Shown: positions 35,740-49,105, numbered from the stretch's first letter. The stretch is 64,000 nucleotides of DNA from Aplidium turbinatum (GCA_918807975.1 OU964922.1:26028329-26092328), one strand, 5' to 3'. Translations and numbers: made by a program. The notes: generated by a model not told the origin, from the letters alone.

Positions 35740-38700
35740 TGATTTTTGGTGGATCGATGCAACTTGCAGGAATATTACTGCATATCCATATAGCTGTAGA
35801 GACAATTCAAGTTAACATGGCTGAAGGTCATCGGTTATCACCGTAATGCGCAGTGTTTTCAGGATGGTAGAAGTCATGAAATTAAAATTTGATGAATTTT
35901 TTCTGAGGACTGTGAACTGAATTGATCTCGCAATTTCTTTCTATTCACTGTACCAAGCTTCTGAAATATTGAGGTTGGAGTTGCAGGTAGCTGCAGCATG
36001 ACGAGAGAAAGCGTGTGACGATTTTAAACGCTGGGGCACTTGGATCTACTAGTTTAGGACCATCTGGTTGAAGAGGTGGTTATCACTTATCAGTTGATGT
36101 AGCTTGTACAATTTTTCTTGTTCAGTGTAGCTTGGGCAATGCCTGACAGTAATGACAAAAGTTAATGGGAGTTGGACAATCAGTGATTACCCTCATGGCG
36201 GTATCGAGGGCAATGTCAATAAGCTTAAGAATAAATCAAAAAAATTCCTACTGCATTGTACGTAACAGTTTTGTATGAAAGTTTCGACAGTTTGTTGCTT
36301 AATCTTGGTGGCTTTTACTGTAAATATTTAAGAATCGTTTCACAAATAATAAAGTGGAATATTTTGTATAACGTGGTCTGGATGTTGGCTGAATGAAACG
36401 TGGCAAAATACCACTGTTGGCTTAGTGTTTTATGGCAAAAACCACTAATGGTTGATAAAGCTCGCTTACACAACAGCTTGTCTCTGTTACACTTTCCAGG
36501 CCACTATTACATGGCAAGATTACAAGTCAATCTTTACTTTTGAAAAGTTTGAGCCAAATGTCGCAATTAAGTCAATAATAGTGGAACCAGAGGTTTGGCA
36601 GTTGGAACTGTTGTGTACGTAAATATGTCCAATCATTCGTCATCTACAATTGTTTTGCGTTTGCGTGGTGACGTAATTCTACTAACGTCTAATGATTGAC
36701 TGCTGTATGCTAATGTAGGAGGATTTGATAAGAAGCAAAAACAAAATGACACATCCAAGTCGCCTGAACTTGAATGACCTTTTGCGTTCTTGAGTTAAAC
36801 AAACAAACAAAAAGATAAGCCAAAACACTTTCGCATATATCACCACTGCCAATAATCACTTATCTTGAACAAGGCCACATGAAAGACCATAATTACAGTA
36901 ACACTCACAAAAAGCCAAACCAATGAAGGGTGAAAAGAGCATCGCCCTCTTTGCAAACAATGACAATGAACTTTCCTTGGGGTACACAGTACAACATTGT
37001 TGCTGTTCTCAACTCAACAGACAAGAATTACATCATAAACTATCACAAAAATTCTTCGTGTTTTGATTCATCAAGATCTTATAAATTTATTAACGTTACA
37101 AGATCGGTAGTTTTTAAGGATCGACGAAACATCTTGGAAAGAAAGACGCATTCAACTCATTCATTTGGTTGTTGTCTCTCAATGAAAGCAATAAAGACGG
37201 TATACGCTGTCAAAACTAGATAAGACCTTATCGTCCACACGACAAGGTGGTCCATAGAAAACATACAACAAAAACTTTTGTTGAATTAATTTCAAGTGTC
37301 TCATATAACTTACAGTGCAATATTTAATAATGATTTTATGATAGAAATGGCCCACTGGGGGTCATTTGCAAACAAAAGAGGCATTTCCGAATATAACTTG
37401 TTAATAATGACCTTTCGTGATTTTTTGCATACGCTGTAGTTTGTTTTGAAACAGGTTAACAATATTGGTTTTCGGGTAGGTCTATTAAAGGTGGAATAGA
37501 TGATATTCATAGTTGGCATTTTCAAGCATTTGGTCGATGTGATTCTCTTCAAATCTGACCTGTGTCTCAATTAAAAAACATACTTGCTTGCATAATCTTG
37601 GCTGCACAGCAGTTTACCAAAAAAAAGCAAACACACTTAAAAATGTCTTAGCGAAATTTGTTTTTGCCAGTGACGCCAATACGGATTTTCAGTTAGCTTT
37701 TGACGCAAGGTAAATGCACAGAAAAGATAACAATGCAAACACAATCTTGCCTGTTCATGCTGATTAGAACACTGAAGTGTATAAAGCTGCTTCAGGGCTT
37801 GTGCATTGTTTGTATAGCGAACATCAATTTAACATTAAGAAAAGCTAAACAGATGAACAAAAATGAACCGAATAGATGAATTGTGATGAAATGATCTACC
37901 TCAACAAAGCATTATATTTATCTCATTGTTTGCATTTTTTATATATATACTGTATATATCATCACAAAAGCAGCTTTTGCTTGTGCAGCAGCTTCTTATT
38001 TGAGTTACCGTAGCCTACTTGAAAATCGCAAGAGTGGTTGTAAATCCTGCGACCACTGTTAGATCACTTTTCTGGGATGTGACAAGTCGGTAGATTAACT
38101 TATAAACCTGTTTAATGTTCTGTTGCAGTTTTATAATTTGTAAGAGTTGATCAATATTTTTTTTCTATGACTTGGGGAGGGGGGGATTAATTTCAAAATC
38201 AACTTTGGTCTTGATTTTTGAATACCTCAAAAACCTCTGGTATAATTGTTTTGAAATTTCTATTTAAAAAACACTGAAAAGGGAATCTCAAAATTTATGG
38301 TCTGAATCGATAACATCAAGCAAATTTTCGCACACAGAAGCCAAGTATGTCGGACAAGTTTAAATCAGTTAACACCACAAAACAAATTAGTTGACTTCAT
38401 TTTTTATAAAATAGTTTTCGAGATGGGCAAATGTTTAGAGTGTAAAAGTCAATTTACAGCGGCGTAAATACAGCCAGCCTCCTACAAAATGTTTTTATGT
38501 TTGTTACGCTATTACGCATGCGTGTGGTCATGCGCACAAATTGCAATGATAACCTTGCCGAGTTTTACCGCAAATCCTAACCCAGAAAGAGTGTTTGTGG
38601 CTGTTCTACGACACGTTAGCGAGTTTTAATAAACTAGCAAATAATATTTAACTTTCAAATGCAAAAAACAACGAGCGATTTTTACGGTGTTGTAAATATA
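35740..38700. other. No gene seen
   Basis: AT-rich. A 49-codon ATG frame at 36923 (MKGEKSIALFANNDNE..) has a purine-rich lead and no splice support. TATATATA occurs near 37940 and a G-run at 38175. Confidence 0.4.
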
Positions 38701-38717
38701 ATCTTTTTTTTCCAAAA

Positions 38718-38765
38718 TTACTCGAAAGGTTACTCGAAAGGTTACTCGAAAGGTTACTCGAAAGG
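38718..38765. repeat. Minisatellite, 4 x 12 bp
   Basis: Four perfect tandem copies of TTACTCGAAAGG. Confidence 0.95.
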
Positions 38766-39787
38766 AACATCCTTTTGTATCTAAAAATCAAGGCTGAAGT
38801 TAAATTTAAAATTGTCTAATAAGAGCCCCTCTCCAAATACAACCATATTGATACAACTGCGAATCACGAGATAAAATGTCTCCAAGAGGTGTAACTTTGC
38901 AATAAAAATGCACCACTTTAACTTGCATAAAAGAACATAGAAAGACCAAAGGCTGATGAAAATGTCTGTCAAATATGTATTCGTAAAACACAATTGTTGG
39001 GAGAATAGCAATGTGAAATTTCATTTACAAACATTTTATTCGGTGAGAAATAATGCTTTGATCCAAGATCAGTCAAAGTCTCTTGGAAAATTAAATTAAA
39101 CCAAAAGTAACAGAGGGTAAATATTTATAAATATCACACAAGTAGCCTAACTACAAGAATTCTTAACGGGATTTTCGTCTGAACAACAACAAAAAGTTCA
39201 AACGTGTAAGTATTGGTTGACGAATCGTAAGGTCGCTTAATTTGCATCAGGCGATGAGAAAGTTGTTGATGTTTGTATAAAATAAATTAAACACGAAATT
39301 TCCAAAACACCGCCTAGGGATAGTTCTGGAAAGTCGTGAAAAAATTGAAGCTCGAATTGCGACATAGCCCAAATGACGCAATTTCCAAATGGGAAGGAGG
39401 AAGAGGAAAATTTAGTTTAAAAATAAACGGCTACTGCTACGTATAGCATCACGAACGAATGACTGTCAGAGTGTTGAGAGTACGTTTGTACTGATTGCTG
39501 AATACTGTTCTTTTTGTATTATTGTATAACCGAACTATTGTCTGGTTAGTGAATATTTAGAATATACTGTAGTGTATATGGAGTGTGCTGTATGACACGA
39601 GAGCCAATCTTTGTGTCTACTTTAACATGTCTTTAACTGCCATACAAAAACACAGCCGCGCGCTCACACCCGGTGTCGAACCAATGTCCATTCAAACGTC
39701 GCATTAAGCTCACAATATTTTTTTTAACAAATGAACAAGACCTTTATTAAAAGTTCTTGTTTTATACCAACATGACATGATGTTGAG

Positions 39788-39950
39788 CGCCCCGACAGCA
39801 GCTCAATTGGTTAGCGCGTGGCTTCGTTAACGATAAAGCTTCTAGATCAAGCGGCGCTGGTTCGACTCTCGGGTTGTGCGCTTGAGCAACGTATTCTGAA
39901 GACCGCTCTCCATTGAGCGACACCTAATAGATGAAATAATTTCCTGACTA
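39788..39950 (+). repeat. tRNA-derived SINE or tRNA pseudogene
   Basis: An A-box-like CAGCTCAATTGGTTAGCG and a B-box GGTTCGACTCT lie about 50 bases apart, as in a tRNA promoter. The arms do not fold into a proper cloverleaf (only CCCGA/TCGGG pairs in the acceptor), so it is not a working tRNA. The downstream GCTTGAGCAACG and GAGCGACAC words recall the other SINE copies. Confidence 0.6.
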
Positions 39951-41259
39951 CAACTCTTCAACAATCGGAAACATCACTCCTTCAATCTGGTAACCAGCCC
40001 TGCGTCAAAAGCCTCTACAAGTATGTGAAACTACCAGGAATAACCAATCAAGGCTTTATCAGTACGAGGATAAAGATTCAAAACCAATCAATCCACCAAA
40101 CAAAAACAATAAAATTTTACCACAATGAAATTTTACCACAACAAAATTAACATTTACCACTGTTTTGTGAAGATAGTTGTTTGTTTGTGGAATTCCAACT
40201 CAATTATTGTTTTTGAAGTGTTGAGACAACACATAGTTTAATAAAAACAGAAGAAATTTGACAATCTGTTGCTATATCGTCACCTGTGCAAGATGACTTC
40301 TTACCAAAACAGTTCAGACGCACAAATTTCATTTATCTGATAATGCTTTGTCACCATGACTAAAACATTAAATTTATAACAATACAAAAACGAAAGCAAA
40401 TATTTTCTAGTTAAAACAGGTTTATGATAAATATTAATAGGAATGTTATTGACCAGAAGATACTGCATTTCTAATGCGTCATCAATGTCATCATCATTTT
40501 TGGTTCATAAAAATGGAGTCACTGAAAATAGCAACACTTGGCGTACGTTTGATTGAATTTATATCTTAACTTATGATAACCGCAGCTTACAGATGAAAAT
40601 TAACAATTTAGTCAAACCAAGAACCGAGAGTTGTTATTGAGATTTGCTTTTAATGCTAGATTGTGTACAGAAGAAGACTTCAAAGAGTTTTCAAACTTTA
40701 AAGCAAAGACGTGACGTCACCAGTAATAATACTGCAATGACGATCATTTTATTTGCGTCTATTGTGACAGCATACATTACAGATGCGCCATAACAGACAG
40801 CCGGAAGTAGTGAAATATACCTGCAGTCAACTAGCAAGCTCTGTTTTGGGTTGCCATTGGGTGTCTTACGGGACACAAATGAGTGCTTTTAAGCGGTGCC
40901 GAACCGACATCTTGAAGAGCGTCGTGTCTCGTTGCTCTACCATGCAGCCAACAGGCTGACTGGACAATCACATCAACGAATTTCATTTTACAATAATAGT
41001 TTTTTAAAAAAGCTTGTACTGTTTTTGTGTCATGCTTCTCTATCCTTTTCAGTGATTTTTGGTCCAATAAGCTAATCCACGTAAACGTTTTTTTCGAAAT
41101 ATTGCTTTTTCATTGACTTTTTGAGGGAAGCTTTTACGCTGAACAAACTACCGTTAGCAAATTACATGATAAAAGTTACTGAAAGGTAGCTTCATTTTAA
41201 TTGATTTACAGTAGCAAGATTATTTACTTTTATTGCAATGTAAAGGCCTGCTTTCTTTA

Positions 41260-41402
41260 TGCACCAACAGTCTTGACTTCAATCAGGAGCGGTATTACAA
41301 TTAAGCAAAAAAAGACTTTTGCGTGTCCACGCTTTCGCGACACACTTGCGACCCTCTCGGCAGCACAGCAGTGTGCCGCGGCACACACTTTGGGAAGCTC
41401 TG
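41260..41402 (-). mobile_element. hAT-like fragment with GTGTGCCGCGGCACAC palindrome
   Basis: On the minus strand it starts CCAGAGCTTCCCAAAG and runs into a perfect GTGTGCCGCGGCACAC palindrome, a pairing found in several animal hAT families. The partner end was not found. Confidence 0.5.
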
Positions 41403-41419
41403 GCTTAAACACTTGATGG

Positions 41420-43370
41420 AAAACAGAAGTAACATCAAGGATGACACTACAACGCAGGTTATAGCATGTATAGAGCATGTTATCAGAATCTGTCTAATTT
41501 CAAATCAATAGGAAAGGAGGTAGGAATCCGACAAGTATACCTAAAGAATCTCTAATCAAGCAACGAGAAGAAAAGAAGTAATTATTTGCTTATCAAATTC
41601 AATGTTTTCACTGTTTTAGGTTTTATATTGTCAGTTTAGATAAGAACTTTGATTTTGGGATAAGCCTCAAGAATTTAAAAAAAGAAGTCACAGACAAGTT
41701 TTTTTTTTTTTTAAAAGAAAAAATCGAAAAAGTTGTCATGTTCACTTCGTGGCTCACAGTATAATCCATTTTTAGACACAGGTCATTTCTTGCTTTTACG
41801 TAGTTGCTCACCATAACTGAAATGTTTACATGCGATCGCTTAGCTCGCACGCAACGGTGTTTTGGATGTAGAGAAGCAATATCGCCGTACCCAACACAGC
41901 AAAGCACAACGTCAACATTTACACAGAAAGCTTATGTTCTGTTTTAGATTGACATTTCAGAAAAAGGTGGCTTGTCTTTGTTATGAAACCGCTATCTTTT
42001 GTGCTATTTTAACATTCGATGACATTTCAAGAATTTTTTTACACTTCCTTTTTTTCCGAAGTGTAGGTACCGTACATTTGAAAGTGGCCTAATAAGGAGG
42101 GGTGGAGACTACAGAAAGACGGGGATAAAACGCCTCCTTTCCATTACGACAACTGTAAAAACGTTCCTCTCTTTACACACAATTAGGATTACATACAAGA
42201 AACTTACATAAGAAATACACAAGTGTATTTCGATTTTCAACAAGAAAAATCATTGTTATATTCTGACATAGGCTACAGCTTAAACTTTCAAACACTCCTG
42301 CTCAGGGAATTGACTCGAATTGTAAAGACCCTTTTTCTCCCTATATTTTGTACAATAAGATAGAGTTGCACATTGCTACAATCACATTTTTGAAGACAAA
42401 TATTCACTCAGACCTGAATCAACAAACACTATGCAGTGGTAGACTAGCGCCCAGGTAAAAACTATTAACTTTCACAATTTTATTTAAACATGTGGATTTA
42501 AGATTTAAAACACATAAATCTGAATAAATCGAATGCAAGTTTATTGTCTATGTGTTGTATATTACGGTATTTTATAAAATTTTATAAAAAATAAATTGGT
42601 ATCCATATTGTGGGTTTTAAGGAAACAATTGCCGCACCGCACCCCACATTATGCAAAAACTAAGGTCGACATTTGCTCAGGGAAGGAGTAAAGAATTAAT
42701 ATCAAATAAAATCTTATCTTTACAAAAACAAAAAACATTTCGGCTACAACAGGCCTGAGAATGAAACGATTGAAGGTCGAGTTTCAATCCTCCTTCGCCT
42801 TTGAATGTAAATCATCCCCAGGTGTTCAGACTACAGCTTTAATATTAGTTCTACGTCTATTGTTGTTGAGTCAATCTGATGAAGACAAATTTGTTTATAT
42901 GAACCAAACGTCAATTTATTAAGTTTATTTTACGAATTCTGACATTGGATCGATGTGAAAAAAAGTAAATTTCAATGCTTGTTTTACCAACAGGAAGTTG
43001 TTTCCATGAAACTATTTGTTCTCATTTTAGTAGAAATTGAAAAGCAACATGCCGTCTGGATAGTTCTGCTGCCAGCCTAAACACAGATTAGTCTACTCAC
43101 AAACGACCAATCTCAAAACAAGATTGCTATCTGCTTTCTTGAAACATATCGCTCACTATCTCGAATTTGTAACACCGAGCTATTGGAACTCACTGTGTGG
43201 TTTTCATTGGGAGTTGAAACATGTATGCTTTTCAAAAGTTAAAAAAGCGGAAATGACATTCGCAAATTTTTTTAGAAAATGCAATACATCTGACAAAGTA
43301 ATTTTTAACCAAGCTAATAATTGACATACACCTAAGAATAACATGGTATACAGTCTTGTGGTGCAAACGT
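41420..43370. other. No gene seen
   Basis: AT-rich, no coding frame. The stretch around 42865-42920 holds CTGATGAAGAC..CAAACGTC, a degenerate form of the tail motif described in the findings. Confidence 0.4.
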
Positions 43371-43377
43371 ATAAGTA

Positions 43378-43428
43378 TCATGTTATTTAACTAAATGCCT
43401 GATGAACAGCCTCATTCAATTTTTATTG
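43378..43428 (+). repeat. 50-bp dispersed repeat, copy 1
   Basis: Shares TGTTATTTAACTAAAT, then GAACAGCCTCATT and AATTTTTA, with 55935-55985 at roughly 90 percent. Confidence 0.7.
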
Positions 43429-43799
43429 ACTTAAGAAGCTGGTTTAAACATGGTTGAATTGACTTGGGGAAAATAATGTTCTTCAATTAGTTTTATAAGG
43501 TTGGCCTACCAATATTATAAATCTACCAATAAATTACTGTATCCTTATAAAGCACTATTATTACAGGTATGACTCTTACAATATATTTATTACCATTTTT
43601 AAACCAATGTTCATTCTTTATAAGAAAAATAATTTCAATAAAGCGCTAAGTTTAAGACACCGAGCAAATTAAAAGTCTTTCTTGTTCACTTAGTTGACTT
43701 ACAATGCTTCTGAAATGAATAAAAACTGGGAATAAATTAAAACATGTAGCAAAAACGAATGTAGTCTATGACCTACGTGATTACTTTTGCTATATTTGA

Positions 43800-43882
43800 A
43801 AGAGATAAACTAAAAAGGCTGGAGGACTCCTTAAATGAGAACATGGAAGATTGGGAGGCACAAAAAAACGATAGAGCGTTAC
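43800..43882 (+). CDS. Candidate exon, charged coiled-coil-like, unrecognised
   Basis: The frame reads RDKLKRLEDSLNENMEDWEA, then QKNDRALQ, and ends at CAG|GTAAAA in phase 0. Heptad-like leucines and alternating charges suggest a helix or coiled coil. The 5' edge is uncertain: an AG at 43799 has a weak tract, and the frame is open back to an ATG at 43768. It joins in phase to the candidate exon at 46071. Confidence 0.35.
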
Positions 43883-44116
43883 AGGTAAAAACTGCACCAG
43901 CGACCCTACACAGTGGAACTAAACTTAGGTCTCAAAAGACAAAAAGAAGATCATTCACACACGAATAAGTTTCATATTAGTTTTGTATTGATGCAAACAT
44001 CTAGACACTTTTATTATTAGAGTGTTCAGAAGATTTAACAACACTAACAATGTTATTGCTTTTAGAGCTTCGGTAGAGAGTTTGTCTTGTTGAACCATAG
44101 GCATACGAAGCCGAGT

Positions 44117-44232
44117 ATAACGTTATCACGTTTAACATATTCAAGTTTATTACTAGATACATATTAATTTGTTGCGTAGTTTTGTGTTTCTGTATGTAAT
44201 AAACTTGAAGATGTTAAACTTGATTACGTTAT
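44117..44232. repeat. Small foldback repeat, about 37-bp arms
   Basis: The left arm ATAACGTTATCACGTTTAAC.. is matched in inverse at 44195-44232 with few mismatches, around a 41-bp AT-rich loop. MITE-like size; no target duplication identified. Confidence 0.75.
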
Positions 44233-46070
44233 TGCTTTTGTAGCAAAAATCGTAAATTTCCTAAAAGCGGTGTCGTCAGCTGTAACTTTTGTGATAACAA
44301 TTCATAACGTAACTAGATGAGTTGGTTTTAACTTCATTTACATATTAATTTACTTATCGGAGACTGGAGCTTGTTTCTTTGTTTTGGTTTTGATAAACCT
44401 TTTTCGAACTTTGAAGTGCAAAGTATAACGATAATTGGTGGTCTGCTTAAAAACTGAAAAAAGACAAAAAGTTTGTACCAATTAGAGATGAAACCTTAAA
44501 GCAACTAAGAAATGCTCAACCTAAACTTGCTTGTTGGCGTTCTAAGAGTACCCCAGAAACCAAGCGAAGCAATTTCCTCAGCCTATGTTTAAAAATTGTA
44601 ACATTTAACAAGAAAAGGCAAAAAGCAGATCAAAACATTTGAAAAGAAATTTTAACTTAACAGCGTTTTTTTTTTCATGTAAAATTTCGATTAGTTTTGT
44701 TTTTCAATGTTTCATTTTTTTTAGTTGATGTTAAACATATTAGATGTGTAATCAACTCTAAGTAGATAACTTGGCTTACTTTAGTGGTGTTGCGTAACTT
44801 AAGCTCGGGAAGCGTACGGTAATCTAAAATCTTGTATAGTAGGTTATTGCACACAAACGCAAATGTAACTCAGAAACGCATTTTACCACAAATGTTTAGC
44901 TCAAGAAGATCTGTTGTACAGAACATGTCAAAAATGTTTCAATAATCCCATACCATTTGAGAGAAAAACGTCACAGCCTACTTTCACCTGAGGCTGGCTG
45001 TTCGCGAAACGACTCCGCAAGGACAAATCATGAGCGGTCACGTGGTGCAAAACACGTGGAAAAAATGTGGCAGTCATTAGCTAAGCGAGTCAAAAGGTTG
45101 AAACCTGACTGGTAAATATGATCGGAAGCTCGAAGGACATATCACTTGCGAATGACTTCTATTGTTCATCTTCCGAACTGATGAACAAAACAAATTATAC
45201 TGTACTAATTACTGTTGAATAAAATAAAAGTCACTTATTTTCATGGCAAAAAAGGCTTTTAAATTGTTTGTCAACTTTTTATGCGTTGCTTTTTCCTCAA
45301 AGCGAGTGACCTCAGTACTCAGCAGAAACATGTTCTCTAGAAAAAAAAATAGAATAATATATTCAGAAAAAAAAAAACAATGTACCTGCTGTCCGGTCGA
45401 TCAAAAATCTGTTTTCCTTTCTGCTCGAATCCTTCTCAGACTTTTCTTCTTTAACAAAACCGTTTCCAAGAAGAGGTCGACAATAATCTTCAGCAAGAGT
45501 GTTCTGTCTTAGTCCTGCTTCGTAATGATTTCTTAGCGTGTGCTCCTAGTCATATTCGAGTTGGCCCGAATGTGTACATAACGATGCTAACAACAATAAA
45601 ATAGTCGAAGGTTTTTGATAGGCTGGCTTTGTTAGTTAAATTAAACACTTTAGCCCGCCGATCCGGACAAACTGACTAAACCAGCGCTCACAAAATAAAC
45701 ATCATTGCAGAATTGTTGAGCTCAACCAAAAGAGTACAAACAAAAACGCTTGTTACTGAGTGCCTTCAATCTCGTGCAAAAGTAAACAGTTCGAAAATGA
45801 TTTCGTTTTACGCCGCATTAGCTGATGTTGACGTTTCTTCAACTACAACAAGTGAAATTCACCTATTAAGTAAACAGAGAAAACACTGCTTATTAAGCGC
45901 TTACACACGTATTTTATGCTCGAAAAAAACAATCACTAAAAGCCTAATCGAAACACTATAGCCCACTTTAAAATCAAGACGACATACTTTTTGTTTTTGT
46001 AAGACTGAGTCAAAAATTTTAGCTTTCAAAGTGTTTCGACGTAAATAAAAACGAACTTTTATTTCAGCAG

Positions 46071-46248
46071 GTCAGAGCTGCCGTGGCATTTGAGGTGATC
46101 ACTATTGACACAAGATGTTTTGATGAAAAGTTATACTTACTCCTTCAAGCAAACCCAAGCAGAGAAAGTGCTGCTGCAGTCATATTGCACTCGTTGATCA
46201 AGTTTCAGCATCTTCTGCTACAAAATGCAAATTTTACATTCTCTAAAT
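46071..46248 (+). CDS. Candidate exon, helical, unrecognised; cut by a hAT insertion
   Basis: The acceptor TTTTATTTCAGCAG is followed by an open frame reading VRAAVAFEVITIDTRCFDEK, then LLLQANPSRES and LHSLIKFQHLLLQN. The residue mix and GC content look like a conserved helical protein. The frame then runs into a hAT terminus at 46249 (CAGGAGTCACCAAG), so the natural exon end is lost or obscured and the gene may be broken. It joins in phase 0 to the candidate exon at 43800-43882 across a 2.2-kb intron. I do not recognise the family. Confidence 0.42.
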
Positions 46249-46600
46249 CAGGAGTCACCAAGCTACGACCTGTGGGCCTGATCGGTCCGCAAAGTTTGTT
46301 CTCCCGCCTGTCGCAGTGGGTAAAGAATGTGACAGCACTATATGAAAAAGATCATCAAAAGTTAATGCTGTATGAGAGCCCGACACAGATGAGATCCCCA
46401 AATCAAAACACTTCCAAGAAAAATGCGCTATATCCAAAAAACAAGTGGTGCATTTTTAAAACTCCTGTGCCCCTTGGAAAGGTTGCGGGCCCCTAAATTC
46501 ATGTCCGGCCCGGATCCAAAAGCACTCCCTGGACCCCATGTCAAAGCAGACACATTCCGGGCTCCGCTATTCCAAAAAGTGTTTTATTCTTTCCCACGGG
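46249..46600 (+). mobile_element. hAT fragment with a dispersed repeat copy
   Basis: Starts CAGGAGTCACCAAG and then ACCTGTGGGCC, a degenerate form of the common hAT terminus CAGGGGTCACCAA..GGGCC. From 46365 it holds the repeat also seen at 14440-14680. The right end and target duplication were not found. Confidence 0.55.
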
Positions 46601-46613
46601 TAGCTTTCAGATA

Positions 46614-46726
46614 GTAAAATCCGTCATATTACATTTATTCTACGTCTGCAGACAGAAGGTCAAGTCTACGTACATACACAATACGTCTGCAGACGTTGAA
46701 TCAATGTAAAAATGACGGATTTTTAT
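46614..46726. mobile_element. Palindromic MITE, copy 1 (diverged)
   Basis: Ends AAAATCCGTCAT and ATGACGGATTTT with CGTCTGCAGACG in the centre, as in the copies at 55782-55859 and 59625-59713. The centre is expanded and partly duplicated here. Confidence 0.8.
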
Positions 46727-46739
46727 GTCTGTGCTGCAG

Positions 46740-47750
46740 ATGCAAGTGACATGGTCTTCAATGCAGAATAGTCTCAGTACCTTAGCCAATAGCCCAGCGC
46801 TTCAAGTATCCTGAAATGATTTGAGCTTTTTCTTTAAGTCAAGATTTTTTAAAGTTCTTTTTAATTGGTTAGCACACTAAATAGCACAAGCCAACAGAAG
46901 TTTAATTTTAAGCTATTTATGACAACATACTGTAGATATAAAATTAAAATAACACAAATTAAAAAAACAAAACGAATTAAAACAACAAAAAACGTAAAAA
47001 GTATGAAACAATATGTTCTTTCCAATGACGTCAATTAAGAAATCACTCAAATAGATTATTTTTTACACAATGTTAAACAAATTTTCTGATGTCTAACTGC
47101 GTAGAAAAACAAGTGGGCTATGTTATGAATAAACTATGCTGTAGAATAAATATTTTTAGAAACCAAAACGTTCTTGAATCTAATGATGTGTAAGAATGGA
47201 GCAAACTGAAAAAAAAGATTAAATTGCAAACTTTAGTAAATTTAGGAATGAAAGTGAAATTCACTCTTGTGACTCAGATTATTTCATTGGCAATGAATTT
47301 TGAAGATTGTGCAAAGATTCTACGAATAGGTTCATGTTCGCCATCTAGCGGAGAAGAAATAAAACATTGCTGAAACACAAATGTAAAACAAAAATGCAGC
47401 TGCCCAAAACAACGATCACCAGATCTTTTGATTGGGAGTTAAATACATTGTTTTTGTTTTCTGTTTACCATTTTTCGCTCATCGCTTTTATTCCTGGTCA
47501 AGGGTAAATGTAAAAAGAAACATCTAAACGTGTCTCAAGTAGCCTACGATAATTTCAAAGCAGTAAAGTTATTTTAGTAGCTTTCATTCTTAACCGTGTT
47601 TATAAAATACCTTTCTATTTTGTTTGTAAATGGTTGAGAAGAAGCGTAGCAAGTTTATGAAAGGTAAATACGAAACAATATCACAAACCAAAAGCATTTT
47701 CGTCAATACCTGTCTCCGCCACAGTCTTCTTTCAGCTGTGTTTATCAAGG
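46740..47750. other. No gene seen
   Basis: AT-rich, no coding frame or recognisable element. Confidence 0.4.
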
Positions 47751-47758
47751 AAGTTATG

Positions 47759-48360
47759 CATAGACGTAGGAGCCAAGGGTGTTGAGGTGCAACTGCACCC
47801 CCAAACTTTTTCAATTAGTCTAAAATTTAGCAAAACTTGATAAAATTTTAGGCAAGAACTTTTAGAAGGTTTCAAAAATTTCATTAAGATTGAAACTATT
47901 TTTGAATTCTGGTTCAAATAACAGTTATATTATACAGATGTCAAATAAAACGCGGCCGCACCCCTAAACTATTGAAGCAGTCGAAATTTGGCAAAATTTG
48001 ATAAAAACTTGAGCAAAAACTTTCAGCAGTATTTTTGATTTTTTTCTCAAATAGGCTAATAGTTATGCAACTGTCAAATAAAATGCAACCACACCCGCAA
48101 ACTATTCAATTAGTCAAAAATTTGGCAAAACTGGATAAAAATTTGGACAAGAATTTTCAGCATGTTTTAAAAATGTTATTAAGATTGAAATTATTTTTGA
48201 TTTGTTGCTCAAATAATCGAAATTGTATCAAAGTATTGGGGCAGTGTAAAATTCTTAATCAGGTGGTCTACGCTTTGTGGCAAAATTTATTTTGTGCATT
48301 CGATTATATTTGGGTAAGAATTTTTTGCACTCCCAAAACTAACTTTCCTCTACGCCTATG
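47759..48360. mobile_element. hAT-like element with three internal tandem modules
   Basis: Starts CATAGACGTAGGAGCC and ends CTCTACGCCTATG, an imperfect inverted pair. Flanks AAGTTATG (47751-47758) and GAGTTATG (48361-48368) share seven of eight bases. The interior is three diverged copies of a roughly 150-bp module, each starting near AACTATT(C/G)AA and containing TTTGGCAAAA(T/C)T. No transposase, so it is non-autonomous. Confidence 0.8.
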
Positions 48361-48379
48361 GAGTTATGTCAGACTTTAA

Positions 48380-49105
48380 CCTTTGTGAGCAATTTCTTAC
48401 TTTGTATTCTATTCACGGCACAACAGAAAGGATAGGCTTGCGGAATATGGGGCAAACGGACATACTAATTTCAAAGTGCTCTATTTGAGCAAACAAACCA
48501 GGCATTCTGGACCTATTGCGTTTTTTTAATTGACATGTCACTTAACAACAACTGTCCAGAGTGTGAAACTTAACGTGTTTTTCTTTTTTGTTTATTTGAA
48601 AAAAAATATTTGCAATAGATAAGTGTCCTTGATGTTAGGGAAAAATCAAGGGAGTTCATAGACACGTAACACTTTAACAGATGGCGTGAACAGGATAGTC
48701 TTACTCCTTCCTCTGAAGCGGCACCAAAGCATTTTACACCAAGAAAATATCGTTGTTAATTCACTAGAGAAGTGGAGATGTCTAATGTGATAAAAACCGT
48801 AACGTCAACAGTAAATTGTATTTTTGCAGATGTGCATAACCATCGCTAGTTTTAAGCCGTTTCTGGCAGGTATCGATGCTGATTATGGAGATGTTCGGCG
48901 CTGCCATGCTGTTGTTTAACCAGGACACCAACTCAACGGATCATTTGAAAGTAGCCTACACTAGGCTTCAGCGACATGACTGACGAATTTAAAAGTTGCA
49001 TTAACGGTATCAATTCTTTCCTGCCCCTCATGAAAATATTTGTAACACATGTGACAATAGAGGCAGCCACCGCCTCCCAAAGATTTTAGCTGGAGCTGCT
49101 ATACA
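48380..49105. other. No gene seen
   Basis: AT-rich spacer. The stretch 48840-48930 has a short open frame of coding-like composition but ends in a stop without splice support. Confidence 0.4.

Noticed and set aside
36923-37072. Small gene MKGEKSIALFANNDNE on the plus strand
   Set aside because: Frame of 49 codons with a low-complexity Cys/Gln end, no splice or conservation evidence.
39788-39880. Functional tRNA gene
   Set aside because: Promoter boxes are present, but the acceptor and T-stems do not pair and no anticodon loop can be placed.
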